Positions 24,948 to 33,735 are shown, counted from the first letter of the stretch. The stretch: 64,000 bases of DNA from a bacterium 1XD42-1 (GCA_003612625.1 RAZJ01000010.1:1-64000), one strand, 5' to 3'. The notes: a model not told the origin generated them from the sequence alone. Translations and numbers: made by a program.

Positions 24948-25635
24948 AAGGGAATTGCGTTCCTATTTGGTAACCCCTTCCGGTTATGTATTCTTAGCGA
25001 TTTTTTATATGATGGCAGGTTATTATTTTTATGGTTATAATTTAATGGGGGCTACTACGGATTTCAGTTATTTATTTTCCTCTTTATTTTCCTTTGCCGT
25101 ATTTTTAACACCTCTGTTAACGATGAAATTATTTAGTGAAGAAAGACGTTATAAAACAGATCAGGCATTGCTGACAGCTCCAGTCAGCCTGGCTTCCATT
25201 GTGTTTGGAAAATTCTTTGCAGCCCTGACGATATTTGAAACGGCACAGGCAGTAACATTGATTTACCTGTTGGTAATCGGGACAAAAGGCCCTGTGGAGT
25301 ATGGGGTTTTCTTTGGCCATTTTATAGGGATGTTTCTGCTTGGCGCAGCATTATGCGCTTTAGGGATGTTTGTTTCTTCCGTGACCGAAAGCCAGGTAAT
25401 AGCTGCCGTAGGCGGTATGGGCTTGGGACTGGTTTTTATTTTAATTGATTCTGTTGGGCAGCTTTCCCAGGAACCGGTTTTAAACCGCATTTGTAATGCA
25501 ATATCCTTTGTACAGCATTATCAGGATTTTACAATGGGAATTTTAAATATTGCCAGTGTTATTTTTTATTTGTCAGTAACAGCTTTGTTTTTATTTTTAA
25601 CGGCTCGGACATTGGAAAAACGCCGTTGGGGTTAA
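24931..25635 (+). CDS. ABC-2 type permease, GldF-like
   Basis: A 234-residue membrane protein with six hydrophobic segments, beginning with the MAAIYKRELRSYLVTPSGYVF pattern (short form: KRELRSYLVTPSGY) typical of GldF/ABC-2 permeases. Segments LTPLLTMKLFSEERRYKTDQ and the later FLLGAALCALGMFVSS are also characteristic. GGAGG lies before the ATG, and the gene overlaps the ATPase by 17 nt. It should form the membrane channel of the complex. Confidence 0.88.
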   Translation: MAAIYKRELRSYLVTPSGYVFLAIFYMMAGYYFYGYNLMGATTDFSYLFSSLFSFAVFLTPLLTMKLFSEERRYKTDQALLTAPVSLASIVFGKFFAALTIFETAQAVTLIYLLVIGTKGPVEYGVFFGHFIGMFLLGAALCALGMFVSSVTESQVIAAVGGMGLGLVFILIDSVGQLSQEPVLNRICNAISFVQHYQDFTMGILNIASVIFYLSVTALFLFLTARTLEKRRWG

Positions 25636-25648
25636 AGGAGGCAGAAAT

Positions 25649-27079
25649 ATGAAGAAAAAACCTTTATCAATTCAAAAAAAGGCAGGGATTCTTTCTGTTT
25701 CTATTACAATGGTAATTGTAGTCTGTCTGATTCTTTTAAATGTGATTATGGCAGTGCTTACAGAAAAATATCCTTTGAAGCTTGATTTAACCTCCAATAA
25801 AGTGTTTCAGCTTTCCCAGGATTCCATTGATTATTTAGCAGGATTAGAAAAACCAGTACACATTACCATTATGAATACAAGGGAATCTTTTTTAAGGGGA
25901 GGGGATTATTTTGCACAAGCTGTTTCTGTAATCGAACAATATACAAAATATAATCCCAATATTACGTTGGAATATGAGGATTTAATGGCAAATCCGGCTT
26001 ATTTGCAGAATAATTCTGAATTAGAGCTTTCCATAGATGATATTTTAATTCAATCCGGGGAGAAAACAGAAAAATTAACAGCTTATGATATTTTTAATGT
26101 AGAAGCTTCTTATTATGGGGGAAGAATTACTTCTTCGAAAGCAGAACAGGCAATGACAGTAGCGATTATGAATGTGACAGAAGAAAGCAAAATAAAAATT
26201 GCGTTTTTAGAAGGCCATGGAGAATCCGGACAAGAAGGCTTAGAAGCCTTGCTGCAAAAGAACGGGTTTGAAACCGTAAAAGCTTCTTTGCTGACAGAAG
26301 GCATCCCGGAAGATGCGGCCATAGCTGTTTTATCGGCTCCCCGCAGGGATATTACAGAGGAAGAAGCAGCAGCCTTAGATCATTTCTTAGAAAATGGCGG
26401 TGCATATGGAAAATATGTATATTGTTTTGGCTCATTGGAACAAGGGGAACTGCCTCATTTAGAAAAATGGCTGGCGAAATGGGGTCTGGCTTTTGGAGAA
26501 GGTGCAGTAGCAGAAACGAACCGCCGGAATACAATAACAGACAATATATTTTTTGGGACAGCCTCTTTTGATGACACTGTATTAACCGGGAAAATGGCTT
26601 CAGAGGAAATTCCCATTACCGTACCTTATTCACGGCCCATTCAATTTCTCTTTACTGACAATCTGGGCTATACAACAAAAACCTTGTTAAGCTATTCCGA
26701 AGATGCAGGAATTATTGATGAACAGACCCAGGGATTAGGGGATATGGTCCAGCAAGGCCCAATTCCTGTTGCGGGAATGTCTACATTACAGAAAGATGGC
26801 ATGACATCAGGAGTCCTTCTTTTTGGAAGCAGTATGATGGCAGATAGCGGGCTGTTTAGTAGCGGTTCCTTATCCAACGCAGATTATTTTCTGTCTTCTT
26901 TTAATATTTTAGCGGAACGGGAAAATGCCTTTTCGGTTGCACCGAAAACATTAGGCGGTGGATTCCTGGCCATCAATCCCATCCAGATTTTGTTATGGGG
27001 CGTCTTTTTGGCTCTATTATTGCCTTTGTCAGTCCTTTTTACAGGCTTATATTTCTGGATGCGCCGCAGGAAACGGTAA
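25649..27079 (+). CDS. GldG-like ABC-associated protein
   Basis: A 476-residue protein with one N-terminal helix (SITMVIVVCLILLNVIMAVL), a large extracytoplasmic region and a C-terminal helix ending in RRRKR. It starts with the family pattern LDLTSNKVFQLSQDSIDYL and contains KIAFLEGHGE, both typical of GldG/ABC_transp_aux proteins. GGAGG precedes the ATG. In Bacteroidota GldA/F/G are tied to gliding motility and secretion; in Clostridia the family is widespread and its role is not known. Its helices probably place it beside the permease. Confidence 0.85.
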   Translation: MKKKPLSIQKKAGILSVSITMVIVVCLILLNVIMAVLTEKYPLKLDLTSNKVFQLSQDSIDYLAGLEKPVHITIMNTRESFLRGGDYFAQAVSVIEQYTKYNPNITLEYEDLMANPAYLQNNSELELSIDDILIQSGEKTEKLTAYDIFNVEASYYGGRITSSKAEQAMTVAIMNVTEESKIKIAFLEGHGESGQEGLEALLQKNGFETVKASLLTEGIPEDAAIAVLSAPRRDITEEEAAALDHFLENGGAYGKYVYCFGSLEQGELPHLEKWLAKWGLAFGEGAVAETNRRNTITDNIFFGTASFDDTVLTGKMASEEIPITVPYSRPIQFLFTDNLGYTTKTLLSYSEDAGIIDEQTQGLGDMVQQGPIPVAGMSTLQKDGMTSGVLLFGSSMMADSGLFSSGSLSNADYFLSSFNILAERENAFSVAPKTLGGGFLAINPIQILLWGVFLALLLPLSVLFTGLYFWMRRRKR

Positions 27080-27095
27080 GGAGGCTTGGAACCAT

Positions 27096-28424
27096 ATGAA
27101 CCAGCAGATTAAAATTTTAGCTGGCTGCGGGGCAGCTTTATTGGTTTTAGCAGGTCTATTGATCGCTGTTTTTATGCTCCCTAAAAAAACGGAATCCATA
27201 GAAGAAACGATACCGCTAAATGACGGGGAAGTCATGGCAGTTACAGTTGTCAACAAATATGGAACAATCGAATTGACAAAGAAGGACGAGAAATGGGTTA
27301 TAAAGGGATTAGAAAAATTTTCTCTTTCTGAAAATGCCTTTACTTTAGCCGAACAAGCGACTTCTTTGGAAGCCGTTCGGGAAATTCCCCCTTCAGAGGA
27401 TTTGAAACAATATGGTCTTACAGAGCCGGAAGCAGATGTAAAAATAGAAACCAGCCAGGGTTCCCGTCATTTGGAAATCGGAGGGCAGTCCCCGGCAGCA
27501 GGCCAAAGATATATCCAGTTGGATGGGCATATTTATTTGGTTGACAGTGCAAAAGTTACTTCATTTCTTTATGATTTAAACCATTTTGTTTCCACACTGG
27601 TTTCGGAGCCTCTGGGTAGTGAAGACAATGTAGAATGGATCGAGTTAAAACGGGACAATGAAACGATACAGTTCCGTTTTGTACCAGAAACCTTTCAAGG
27701 CAGCGGGGAAAATGAAGAAGTGATTCCTGCCCATTACCATTTAACTTCCCCCATAGAAGCGGATATCGATCAATATGAAGTATCTATATGGGCAAATGGA
27801 GCCTTTGGATTGAGTGCCCAGGCAGTAGAAGAAATTGATCCAAGTGAGGAAATATTGGAAAAGTATGGACTGGCACAGCCTGAAACATCGGTTAAGCTGA
27901 CCAGTTCATCAGGGGAAACCATTCAGTTATTCGCTTCTGCCCCAAGGGATGGAAAATGCTATTTAATGCGGGCGGGAATCCCATTGGTTTACCGCGTTTC
28001 TCAAGCGGATGCAGGGTGGCGGACAGCCACCATAGAAACGGTAACAGGGAGTGTTTTCCTTCCGGGAAAAAAAGAAAATATCGTTTCGTTAGCCGTAGAA
28101 GGGCAAGGCAAAAGCTATTCTTTTCTTCGGGACGGAGATCAGATCACATGTAATGGAAAGCCAGTCCCAACAGAAGCTTTTGAAAAAGTCCTTGAAAGTG
28201 CAACGGAGATACCGCCGGAATTTTTAGGGGAAACAGCACAGCCTGCTTTAGAACCGGCACTGACAATAGAGGCAGGATATAGGGAAAATGAAAAGGACAT
28301 TTTACGGTTAATCCCTACCGGAACAGGAAGCTTATATCTGGAGTTCAATGGGACAGCCCGCTTTACAGCCAGGGAAAGCTATTTGGAAGCTCTGCTGGAA
28401 GCTTGTGAAGCGGCATTGGCATAA
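27096..28424 (+). CDS. DUF4340-domain membrane-anchored protein
   Basis: A 442-residue protein with one N-terminal membrane helix (residues about 5-28) and a large beta-rich outside region. The pattern VTVVNKYGTIELTKKDEKW and the repeated YGLxxPE segments (YGLTEPEADVKI, YGLAQPETSVKL) are typical of DUF4340, here two copies. The open frame extends back to 26958 inside the GldG gene, but GGAGG lies before the ATG at 27096. DUF4340 proteins follow gldG in many genomes, so it is probably a component of the same complex. Its substrate is unknown. Confidence 0.85.
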   Translation: MNQQIKILAGCGAALLVLAGLLIAVFMLPKKTESIEETIPLNDGEVMAVTVVNKYGTIELTKKDEKWVIKGLEKFSLSENAFTLAEQATSLEAVREIPPSEDLKQYGLTEPEADVKIETSQGSRHLEIGGQSPAAGQRYIQLDGHIYLVDSAKVTSFLYDLNHFVSTLVSEPLGSEDNVEWIELKRDNETIQFRFVPETFQGSGENEEVIPAHYHLTSPIEADIDQYEVSIWANGAFGLSAQAVEEIDPSEEILEKYGLAQPETSVKLTSSSGETIQLFASAPRDGKCYLMRAGIPLVYRVSQADAGWRTATIETVTGSVFLPGKKENIVSLAVEGQGKSYSFLRDGDQITCNGKPVPTEAFEKVLESATEIPPEFLGETAQPALEPALTIEAGYRENEKDILRLIPTGTGSLYLEFNGTARFTARESYLEALLEACEAALA

Positions 28425-28427
28425 AAA

Positions 28428-28467
28428 GAAAAAGCTTTGTCCAGATATATCTGGACAAAGCTTTTTC
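28428..28467. terminator. Bidirectional terminator between convergent operons
   Basis: An 18-bp perfect stem (28428-28445 with 28450-28467), a 4-nt loop, and A5/T5 flanks. It ends the Gld-like operon on the plus strand and the acyl carrier protein operon on the minus strand. Confidence 0.9.
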
Positions 28468-28478
28468 AGCAGCCGGTT

Positions 28479-28721
28479 TTAATTGGAATCTTTTAAAGAT
28501 GAAAAATACTCCAAAGCGTCTTTTACGGTAATTAAGCCGCAGGCACGATGGGCGTCTACTGTAATTCCGAAAGTACGGTTTAATTCCTCAACCATGCAGA
28601 CTAAATCGTAGGAATTTACGTCTAAATCTTCAACCAGACGGGCTTCCGGTGTAACTTCTTCCGGTTCGACATCCACATGTTTACAAAATATTTTTCTGAA
28701 ATCTTCTAACATAAGTTCCAT
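28479..28721 (-). CDS. Acyl carrier protein-like protein
   Basis: An 80-residue carrier protein. Its phosphopantetheine site reads DLDVNSYDL, with Ser37 in place; the usual Asp before Ser is Asn, and the following Leu is Tyr, so the site is a variant of DSL. The acidic helix pattern EEVTPEARLVEDL is typical. AGGGGGAA precedes the ATG. It lies 22 nt after the condensation-domain gene and is probably co-transcribed with it. A dedicated carrier for that enzyme is likely. Whether it also serves fatty acid synthesis is open, because no other carrier gene is seen in the window. Confidence 0.88.
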   Translation of the reverse strand: MELMLEDFRKIFCKHVDVEPEEVTPEARLVEDLDVNSYDLVCMVEELNRTFGITVDAHRACGLITVKDALEYFSSLKDSN

Positions 28722-28743
28722 ACCTGCTTCCCCCTAAAAAAAT

Positions 28744-30147
28744 TTATACAGTACGCAAAATTTCCCCGATTGTAATTTCCGGATTTTCAATCCCCATAAA
28801 CATGATTTTACAGAGATAATAATACATATACTCTAAATCTTTAAATGTTACATAATCCGGCTGGTATTCATAATAAAAGTCCATGCCTTCATCGATCGAA
28901 TTATGCATAACTGTTAAATACAATGCCTGAGCAGCCACACCATTGGAATACCAGTCTGTTTTATAAGGGATGCCGTCTAAAGCAGAAGCGTTTTTTGCTC
29001 CCCGCATGGTCATAGGCTGGTAGGTTAAAGTCAGGCTTTCGTAGCTGTCGCCAGGACGCAGGTGGTATTGTTCAGAAGCCATCCGCATAACGGTAACCGG
29101 ATCATAATCAGCGTGACGGAAAATTTCAAACTGGCTCCGCTGGATAATGTGAAGGGCTTCCATAAAAGTGGTTTCTGGGGGGATAATGGTCCGGCAAGGG
29201 AAAGAATGAATCCGTGTACCGCCGCTTTTTTTCTTTTGAACGCTGCCCCGGCGGGAAATGGCGGATTTTATGGAAATATCTTCCTGATTGCCATTCATTT
29301 TAGAAAGGAATGTGCGGATGCCCAGTAATAAAAGGCAAACCATAGGGATACGGGCAGATAAACAGAAATTTAAAAGCCGGGCAGTAGGGGCTTTTTCCAG
29401 ATGAAGCTCATCATGGCAGGCTTCCAGGCTTTTTCCCACAATATGCCCTGCCCGGTAATTGGGATTTCCGGTTTCTTCACGGGCCTGCAAAAGGCGATCC
29501 GGCCCGGTAATACCTGTGAAAATTGGTTCGGAACGGCAGATGAAATCTTTCCAAAATGCCTGATCTTTTTGGAATTGAAGGGAATTGGCTTCATAAGCTA
29601 AATCTTCCCGCAAAGTTTCCAAATAGGAAGCAGTAGGCTTTGGAAACTGGTAATCATATCTCATACTGCAATAAATTTGGACTACATCAATGATAAACGC
29701 AATAATGGAGCTGGAATCCATAACCAGATGGTTGACTTTGAAATAAAAGCCCTTAAATCCATCGGGCATGGAAATCATAACAATTTGGTTTTGACGGGAA
29801 TCATATAAATCAAACGGCTTTTCTGTCCGCATTTCCAATTCCCGTTTGGCATGTTCCGGACGCCAGTGGGACAATTCACAAAATTCAATTTCACCAATAT
29901 CATCGGGGTCCAAATATTGTGTAATTGTTCCATCTTCGTTTTTCCGGAACCGCAGCCGGAGGCATTCACACCGCCCATAAGCGGTATGGAGGGCATGTTT
30001 TAAAGCATCAAAAGCAATAACATCGCCTCCGACAGCAATACTTGTCCCAATATTAAGCAGTTGAGGCTTGGGACAGCGCTCCCAAGCGTAAACCAGCAGC
30101 CGCTGTGCGGCGGTCAGCGGGTAAGCTTCCCGGTTTTTACGGCTCAT
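28744..30147 (-). CDS. Stand-alone condensation-domain protein
   Basis: A 467-residue protein that covers one condensation domain (PF00668-like) from end to end, with no adenylation, thiolation or thioesterase part. The core motif HHxxxDG appears as NHLVMDS at residues 139-145: the catalytic His140 and Asp144 remain, while the first His is Asn and the Gly is Ser. The N-terminus has the usual YPLTAAQRLL opening. Such free-standing enzymes join a carrier-bound acyl group to an amine or alcohol. It is followed by a carrier protein gene. Product unknown. Confidence 0.85.
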   Translation of the reverse strand: MSRKNREAYPLTAAQRLLVYAWERCPKPQLLNIGTSIAVGGDVIAFDALKHALHTAYGRCECLRLRFRKNEDGTITQYLDPDDIGEIEFCELSHWRPEHAKRELEMRTEKPFDLYDSRQNQIVMISMPDGFKGFYFKVNHLVMDSSSIIAFIIDVVQIYCSMRYDYQFPKPTASYLETLREDLAYEANSLQFQKDQAFWKDFICRSEPIFTGITGPDRLLQAREETGNPNYRAGHIVGKSLEACHDELHLEKAPTARLLNFCLSARIPMVCLLLLGIRTFLSKMNGNQEDISIKSAISRRGSVQKKKSGGTRIHSFPCRTIIPPETTFMEALHIIQRSQFEIFRHADYDPVTVMRMASEQYHLRPGDSYESLTLTYQPMTMRGAKNASALDGIPYKTDWYSNGVAAQALYLTVMHNSIDEGMDFYYEYQPDYVTFKDLEYMYYYLCKIMFMGIENPEITIGEILRTV

Positions 30148-30247
30148 AGTGAATTCCCCTTTCTATCCATTCTTATCTGGCCTTCCTTTGAAAGGACAGG
30201 TTCCTGGTTTTTTTGGTTAGGGCTTCCTATATTTTCTATTGATTATT

Positions 30248-30276
30248 ATTATACAGGATTTTCTTAGGAAAAACAA
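30248..30276 (-). promoter_or_regulatory. Promoter of the condensation-domain/ACP operon
   Basis: On the minus strand, TTGTTT (plus 30271-30276), a 17-nt spacer and perfect TATAAT (plus 30248-30253). It is back to back with the infC promoter, leaving a leader of about 90 nt. Confidence 0.65.
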
Positions 30277-30314
30277 GGAAATATTTTCCGCATAAAAGGG
30301 GAAATAAAAAACAG

Positions 30315-30343
30315 TTGACAGATCAGGCATTCCATGCTATAAT
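30315..30343 (+). promoter_or_regulatory. Consensus promoter of infC-rpmI-rplT
   Basis: Perfect TTGACA at 30315-30320, a 17-nt spacer and perfect TATAAT at 30338-30343. This is the strongest promoter in the window by match to consensus. Confidence 0.9.
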
Positions 30344-30351
30344 CTTTCAGA

Positions 30352-30495
30352 AAACAAAGCAGAACAGGAAATGTTCTCACCTCGCCGCGTTTTATAGTGG
30401 TTGGTCAATACATGTCCGGTATGTGGAAACCGGAAGCTTGGTTGTATTGCAATGAGTGTGGGTCATTTTGGTCTGCACTCATTTTCATTTTATTT
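30352..30495 (+). ncRNA. L20-type leader with attenuator
   Basis: The leader folds into a GAACA/TGTTC hairpin (30362-30376), then a long-range stem CAATAC/GTATTG (30406-30411 with 30444-30449) enclosing TCCGGT/ACCGGA (30415-30420 with 30429-30434). A terminator-like hairpin AATGAGTG/CACTCATT (30451-30458 with 30476-30483) follows, with tail TTCATTTTATTT. In Firmicutes, ribosomal protein L20 binds the infC leader and promotes such termination. The architecture fits, but I could not align it to the Rfam model. Confidence 0.68.
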
Positions 30496-30518
30496 AAAAG
30501 GCTTTGGAGGTGTTTTGC

Positions 30519-31076
30519 ATTAGCATGAAGGATTTGCTTATCAATGAGGAGGTACGGGATAAAGAAATACGTTTGATTGGCCCGGATGGCGAGCAGCTTG
30601 GAATTGTAGCGTTGGCCCAAGCGCAAAATCTGGCGGCCGAGAAAAACCTCGATCTAGTAAAAATCGCTCCTCAGGCAACCCCGCCTGTCTGTAAAATTAT
30701 GGATTATGGAAAATATAAATTTGAACAGGCGAAGCGCGAAAAAGAGGCAAAGAAAAATCAGCGGGTGATCGATATTAAGGAAGTCCGCCTTTCCTTAAAC
30801 ATTGATACAAACGATTTCAATACAAAGGTCAACCGTGCTATCAAATTCCTTGAGGGCGGCGACAAGGTAAAAGCCGCTTTGCGTTTCCGGGGGCGTGAAA
30901 TGGCACATCCTGAACTGGGAACCCAGATCATGCAGCGATTCACCGAGGCAGTAGCGGAACATGGCTCGGTTGAGAAGATGCCAAAGCTGGAGGGCCGGAG
31001 TATGGTAATGTTCATTTCACCAAAACCGGCTGCAAAAGCTGCCAATAATACCAAGGGAGGAAATAAAAATGCCTAA
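30519..31076 (+). CDS. infC: Translation initiation factor IF-3
   Basis: A 185-residue IF-3 with the N-terminal domain ([20 protein letters not shown]), a lysine-rich linker and the C-terminal ribosome-binding domain ([19 protein letters not shown]-like region, then [13 protein letters not shown]). No ATG has a well-placed ribosome binding site: the first in-frame ATG (30525) is 14 nt from GGAGG. An ATT at 30519 lies 8 nt from GGAGG. IF-3 genes in both E. coli and Bacillus use AUU starts, which lets IF-3 repress its own translation, so ATT is chosen here. First gene of infC-rpmI-rplT, overlapping rpmI by 8 nt. Confidence 0.93.
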   Translation: MSMKDLLINEEVRDKEIRLIGPDGEQLGIVALAQAQNLAAEKNLDLVKIAPQATPPVCKIMDYGKYKFEQAKREKEAKKNQRVIDIKEVRLSLNIDTNDFNTKVNRAIKFLEGGDKVKAALRFRGREMAHPELGTQIMQRFTEAVAEHGSVEKMPKLEGRSMVMFISPKPAAKAANNTKGGNKNA

Positions 31077-31266
31077 GCTGAAAACACATTCCGGCGCAAA
31101 AAAGCGCTTTAACCTGACCAAAAATGGAAAGGTCAAACGTGCCCGTGCATTTAAATCTCATATCCTGACGAAAAAGGATACAAAACGTACCCGCCGTTTG
31201 CGTAAAAATACCTATGCCGATAAAACAAACGCGGCAGTCGTGAAATTACTGATTCCTTACAAATAG
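31069..31266 (+). CDS. rpmI: 50S ribosomal protein L35
   Basis: A 65-residue basic protein starting [20 protein letters not shown], the typical L35 start, with the [18 protein letters not shown] core. GGGAGG lies upstream within infC. The gene sits in its normal place between infC and rplT. Confidence 0.97.
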   Translation: MPKLKTHSGAKKRFNLTKNGKVKRARAFKSHILTKKDTKRTRRLRKNTYADKTNAAVVKLLIPYK

Positions 31267-31291
31267 TAGATTATAACGGAGGTAAATCAAT

Positions 31292-31645
31292 ATGGCACGT
31301 GTGAAAGGCGCGATGATGACGCGCAAAAGAAGAAAAAAAGTCTTAAAACTGGCGAAAGGCTATTTTGGAGCAAAAAGTAAACATTTTAAAATGGCCAAAG
31401 AGCAGGTCATGAAATCCGGCAATTATGCTTTTGCTGGAAGAAAAATGAAAAAACGTGATTTCCGCCGTCTGTGGATTACCCGGATTTCTGCTGCCTGCCG
31501 GATGAATGGCGTCAATTACAGTTCCTTTATGAATGGCCTGAAAAAAGCTGGTATTGAGTTGAACCGTAAAATGCTGTCTGAATTGGCCATCAATGATGCA
31601 GCAGGCTTTACCGCATTGGTAGAAAAGGCGAAAGCCGCCCTGTAA
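31292..31645 (+). CDS. rplT: 50S ribosomal protein L20
   Basis: A 117-residue protein with the L20 start [21 protein letters not shown] and the core [20 protein letters not shown]20 helps early 50S assembly and, in Firmicutes, feeds back on its own operon through the infC leader (see 30352-30495). AACGGAGG lies before the ATG. Confidence 0.97.
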   Translation: MARVKGAMMTRKRRKKVLKLAKGYFGAKSKHFKMAKEQVMKSGNYAFAGRKMKKRDFRRLWITRISAACRMNGVNYSSFMNGLKKAGIELNRKMLSELAINDAAGFTALVEKAKAAL

Positions 31646-31701
31646 GCAGGGAAGGGATTTCCTGGTAACCAAGCTGCGGTTTATGAGGAGATCCCTTAAA
31701 T

Positions 31702-31733
31702 AATACGCTCGCGTCTTCGGCCGCGGGCGTATT
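31702..31733 (+). terminator. Hairpin after rplT
   Basis: AATACGC-T-CGCG pairs with CGCG-G-GCGTATT (31702-31713 with 31722-31733), a very stable GC-rich stem. The T tract after it is interrupted. An AAGGGAT/ATCCCTT repeat lies just upstream (about 31651-31696). Confidence 0.65.
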
Positions 31734-31768
31734 GCTTTCCTGGGCGGCCCTTTTTTTAAGGGGGCATT

Positions 31769-32545
31769 ATGAAACAGATTACATCACGGGAAAATCCTGC
31801 TGTCCGGCAGTATACCCTTTTAGCAGCTTCCCGCAAAGCACGGATGGAAGAACAGTTGTTTGTGACAGAAGGAGCGAAGCTTACAAAGGAAGCTGTCCAG
31901 ACTTGCTCTTTAAAGGAGCTTTATGTTACGGAAACAGCCATCCAAAAATATGATCTGGATTCTTTGGAAGAACCTGTCCTGATTTCAGACGGGGTAGCTC
32001 AAAAAATGTCGCTGACACCAGCGCCCCAAGGGATTTTTGGTGTTTTTCACCAGCCCCAGCCATACGAGATCCCTCTGTCTGTTTCTCAATGCTATCTGGT
32101 GTTATCAGGGCTTCAAGATCCGGGCAATGTGGGGACCATTCTGCGGACTGCCGCAGCCTTGGGAATTGGCAATGTATTTTTATCTCCGGACTGTCCAGAT
32201 CCTTACAGCCCGAAGGTATTGCGGGCCTCTATGGGTGGAGTATTCCGGCTGGCATTGGAAACAAGGGAAACAGCAGAAACAATCACCGCTTTGGATCAGG
32301 CAAGAGTACGGGTCTGGGCTGCGGCTCTCAGCCCAAAGGCTGTTCCGCCTCAGAAAGCAGGCTTAAAGGCTGGCAGTGCTGTTGTAATTGGAAATGAAGG
32401 CAGGGGATTGGCTCCAGAAATCGCAGCTTTGTGCAAAGGCATAATACAGATCCCAATGGCTCCAGGCAATGAGTCTTTAAACGCAGCCATGGCAGCAGGA
32501 ATTTTACTATGGGAAATGGCCCGGGAAACGGAGGACTCCATATGA
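31769..32545 (+). CDS. SpoU/TrmH-family RNA 2'-O-methyltransferase
   Basis: A 258-residue SPOUT enzyme. An N-terminal substrate-binding part (residues 1-100) is followed by the knot-forming catalytic domain with motif 1 LQDPGNVGTILRTAAALG, motif 2 VVIGNEGRGL and motif 3 IPMAPGNESLNAAMAAGI. The likely role is ribose methylation of 23S rRNA, as in RlmB-type or TsnR-like proteins; the exact base cannot be read. AAGGGGG lies before the ATG. Its stop overlaps the dprA start by 4 nt. Confidence 0.88.
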   Translation: MKQITSRENPAVRQYTLLAASRKARMEEQLFVTEGAKLTKEAVQTCSLKELYVTETAIQKYDLDSLEEPVLISDGVAQKMSLTPAPQGIFGVFHQPQPYEIPLSVSQCYLVLSGLQDPGNVGTILRTAAALGIGNVFLSPDCPDPYSPKVLRASMGGVFRLALETRETAETITALDQARVRVWAAALSPKAVPPQKAGLKAGSAVVIGNEGRGLAPEIAALCKGIIQIPMAPGNESLNAAMAAGILLWEMARETEDSI

Positions 32546-33735
32546 CAGAAGCTGTTTATTGGATTTGGCTCCAGCAGGCTTTGGGAATCGGGAGCCAGAA
32601 AATTGACCGGGTGATTGAAATGGAAGGGCAGGCAAAAGCCCTTTATGAAATGGAAAAAGAACAACTGAAGCAAACAGGCTTTTTGACGTCAGAGGATATT
32701 CGGAAGTTGAAAACGACTTCTTTAGATCCGGCAAAACGGCTTTTAGAACGGGCAAAAAAGCTTGGCTGCTGTGTTGTTACACCAGATCATTCCGATTATC
32801 CTGATTATTTTCTGCATATCCATTGCAAACCTTGTGTATTATATGTGCTAGGTGAACTTTCTGTTTCCTGTCCTCTGTCTATTACAGTTGTCGGCACCCG
32901 CCGGTGTACACAATATGGAAAGAAAGCAGCACAGATGTTTTCCCAGGGTTTAGCCGCCGCTGGCTGCCAAGTCGTCAGCGGCCTGGCAAGAGGAATTGAC
33001 CAGGAGGCCCATGAAGGGGCTTTATCAGTTCACGGGCGCACAGTGGGCTTTTTAGCCTGCGGAATGAATGTATCTTATCCAGATGGCAGCGGCCCTTTAA
33101 AACGGCGGATTTTAAATGAGGGCGGTGCTTTAGCAACAGAATTTCCATTTGACGCCCCGCCAAAAGCCCATCATTTTCCATTGCGCAACCGTTTAATGTC
33201 CGGCATTTCAGACGGGACTGTTGTAGTACAGGCGCCGAAACGAAGCGGTGCGCTGATAACAGCACAAAATGCTTTGGATCAAGGCAGGGATGTATTTGCG
33301 GTTCCTGGAGAAATTTTTGACTGGACCATGGCAGGATGTAACTGGCTAATCGATCAGGGATGCGGGGTTGCTGTTAGCTGCTACGGCATTTTGGAATCTT
33401 ATTTTCATCGTCTGCCGGAAGATCAGATTGCTGAAATGATAAAACGGGTAGAAAATGTAAAAAGTCCAGGAGAACCGAGAGCAGTTCCGCATATTCAGCC
33501 TAAATATTCCGAACCCCAGGAAACAGCCAATCCTCCTAAAGAAGAAGAATTACAAACGATTTCAGAATCTGCCCAAAAGGTATATGCAGTATTAGGGGAG
33601 AAACCATTGGATTGCGACGCAATTATGGATCACTCCGGTCTGGGGATTGCAGCAGTAGTAGCAGCCTTGACAGAATTGGAGTTAAATAGCCGGATTGCCG
33701 CTGAACCGGGCAGGCGTTACCGGCGGAAAAAATAA
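32542..33735 (+). CDS. dprA: DNA-processing protein DprA
   Basis: A 397-residue protein. Its Rossmann-like Smf domain contains VVGTRRCTQYGKKAA, SGLARGIDQEAHEGAL and GFLACGMNVSYP, the conserved DprA motifs, followed by a C-terminal winged-helix domain (last 70 residues). DprA loads RecA on incoming single-stranded DNA in natural transformation. The open frame starts at 32509, but GGAGGACTCCAT before the ATG at 32542 and the family's start favour 32542. No com genes are in the window. Confidence 0.92.
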   Translation: MTEAVYWIWLQQALGIGSQKIDRVIEMEGQAKALYEMEKEQLKQTGFLTSEDIRKLKTTSLDPAKRLLERAKKLGCCVVTPDHSDYPDYFLHIHCKPCVLYVLGELSVSCPLSITVVGTRRCTQYGKKAAQMFSQGLAAAGCQVVSGLARGIDQEAHEGALSVHGRTVGFLACGMNVSYPDGSGPLKRRILNEGGALATEFPFDAPPKAHHFPLRNRLMSGISDGTVVVQAPKRSGALITAQNALDQGRDVFAVPGEIFDWTMAGCNWLIDQGCGVAVSCYGILESYFHRLPEDQIAEMIKRVENVKSPGEPRAVPHIQPKYSEPQETANPPKEEELQTISESAQKVYAVLGEKPLDCDAIMDHSGLGIAAVVAALTELELNSRIAAEPGRRYRRKK

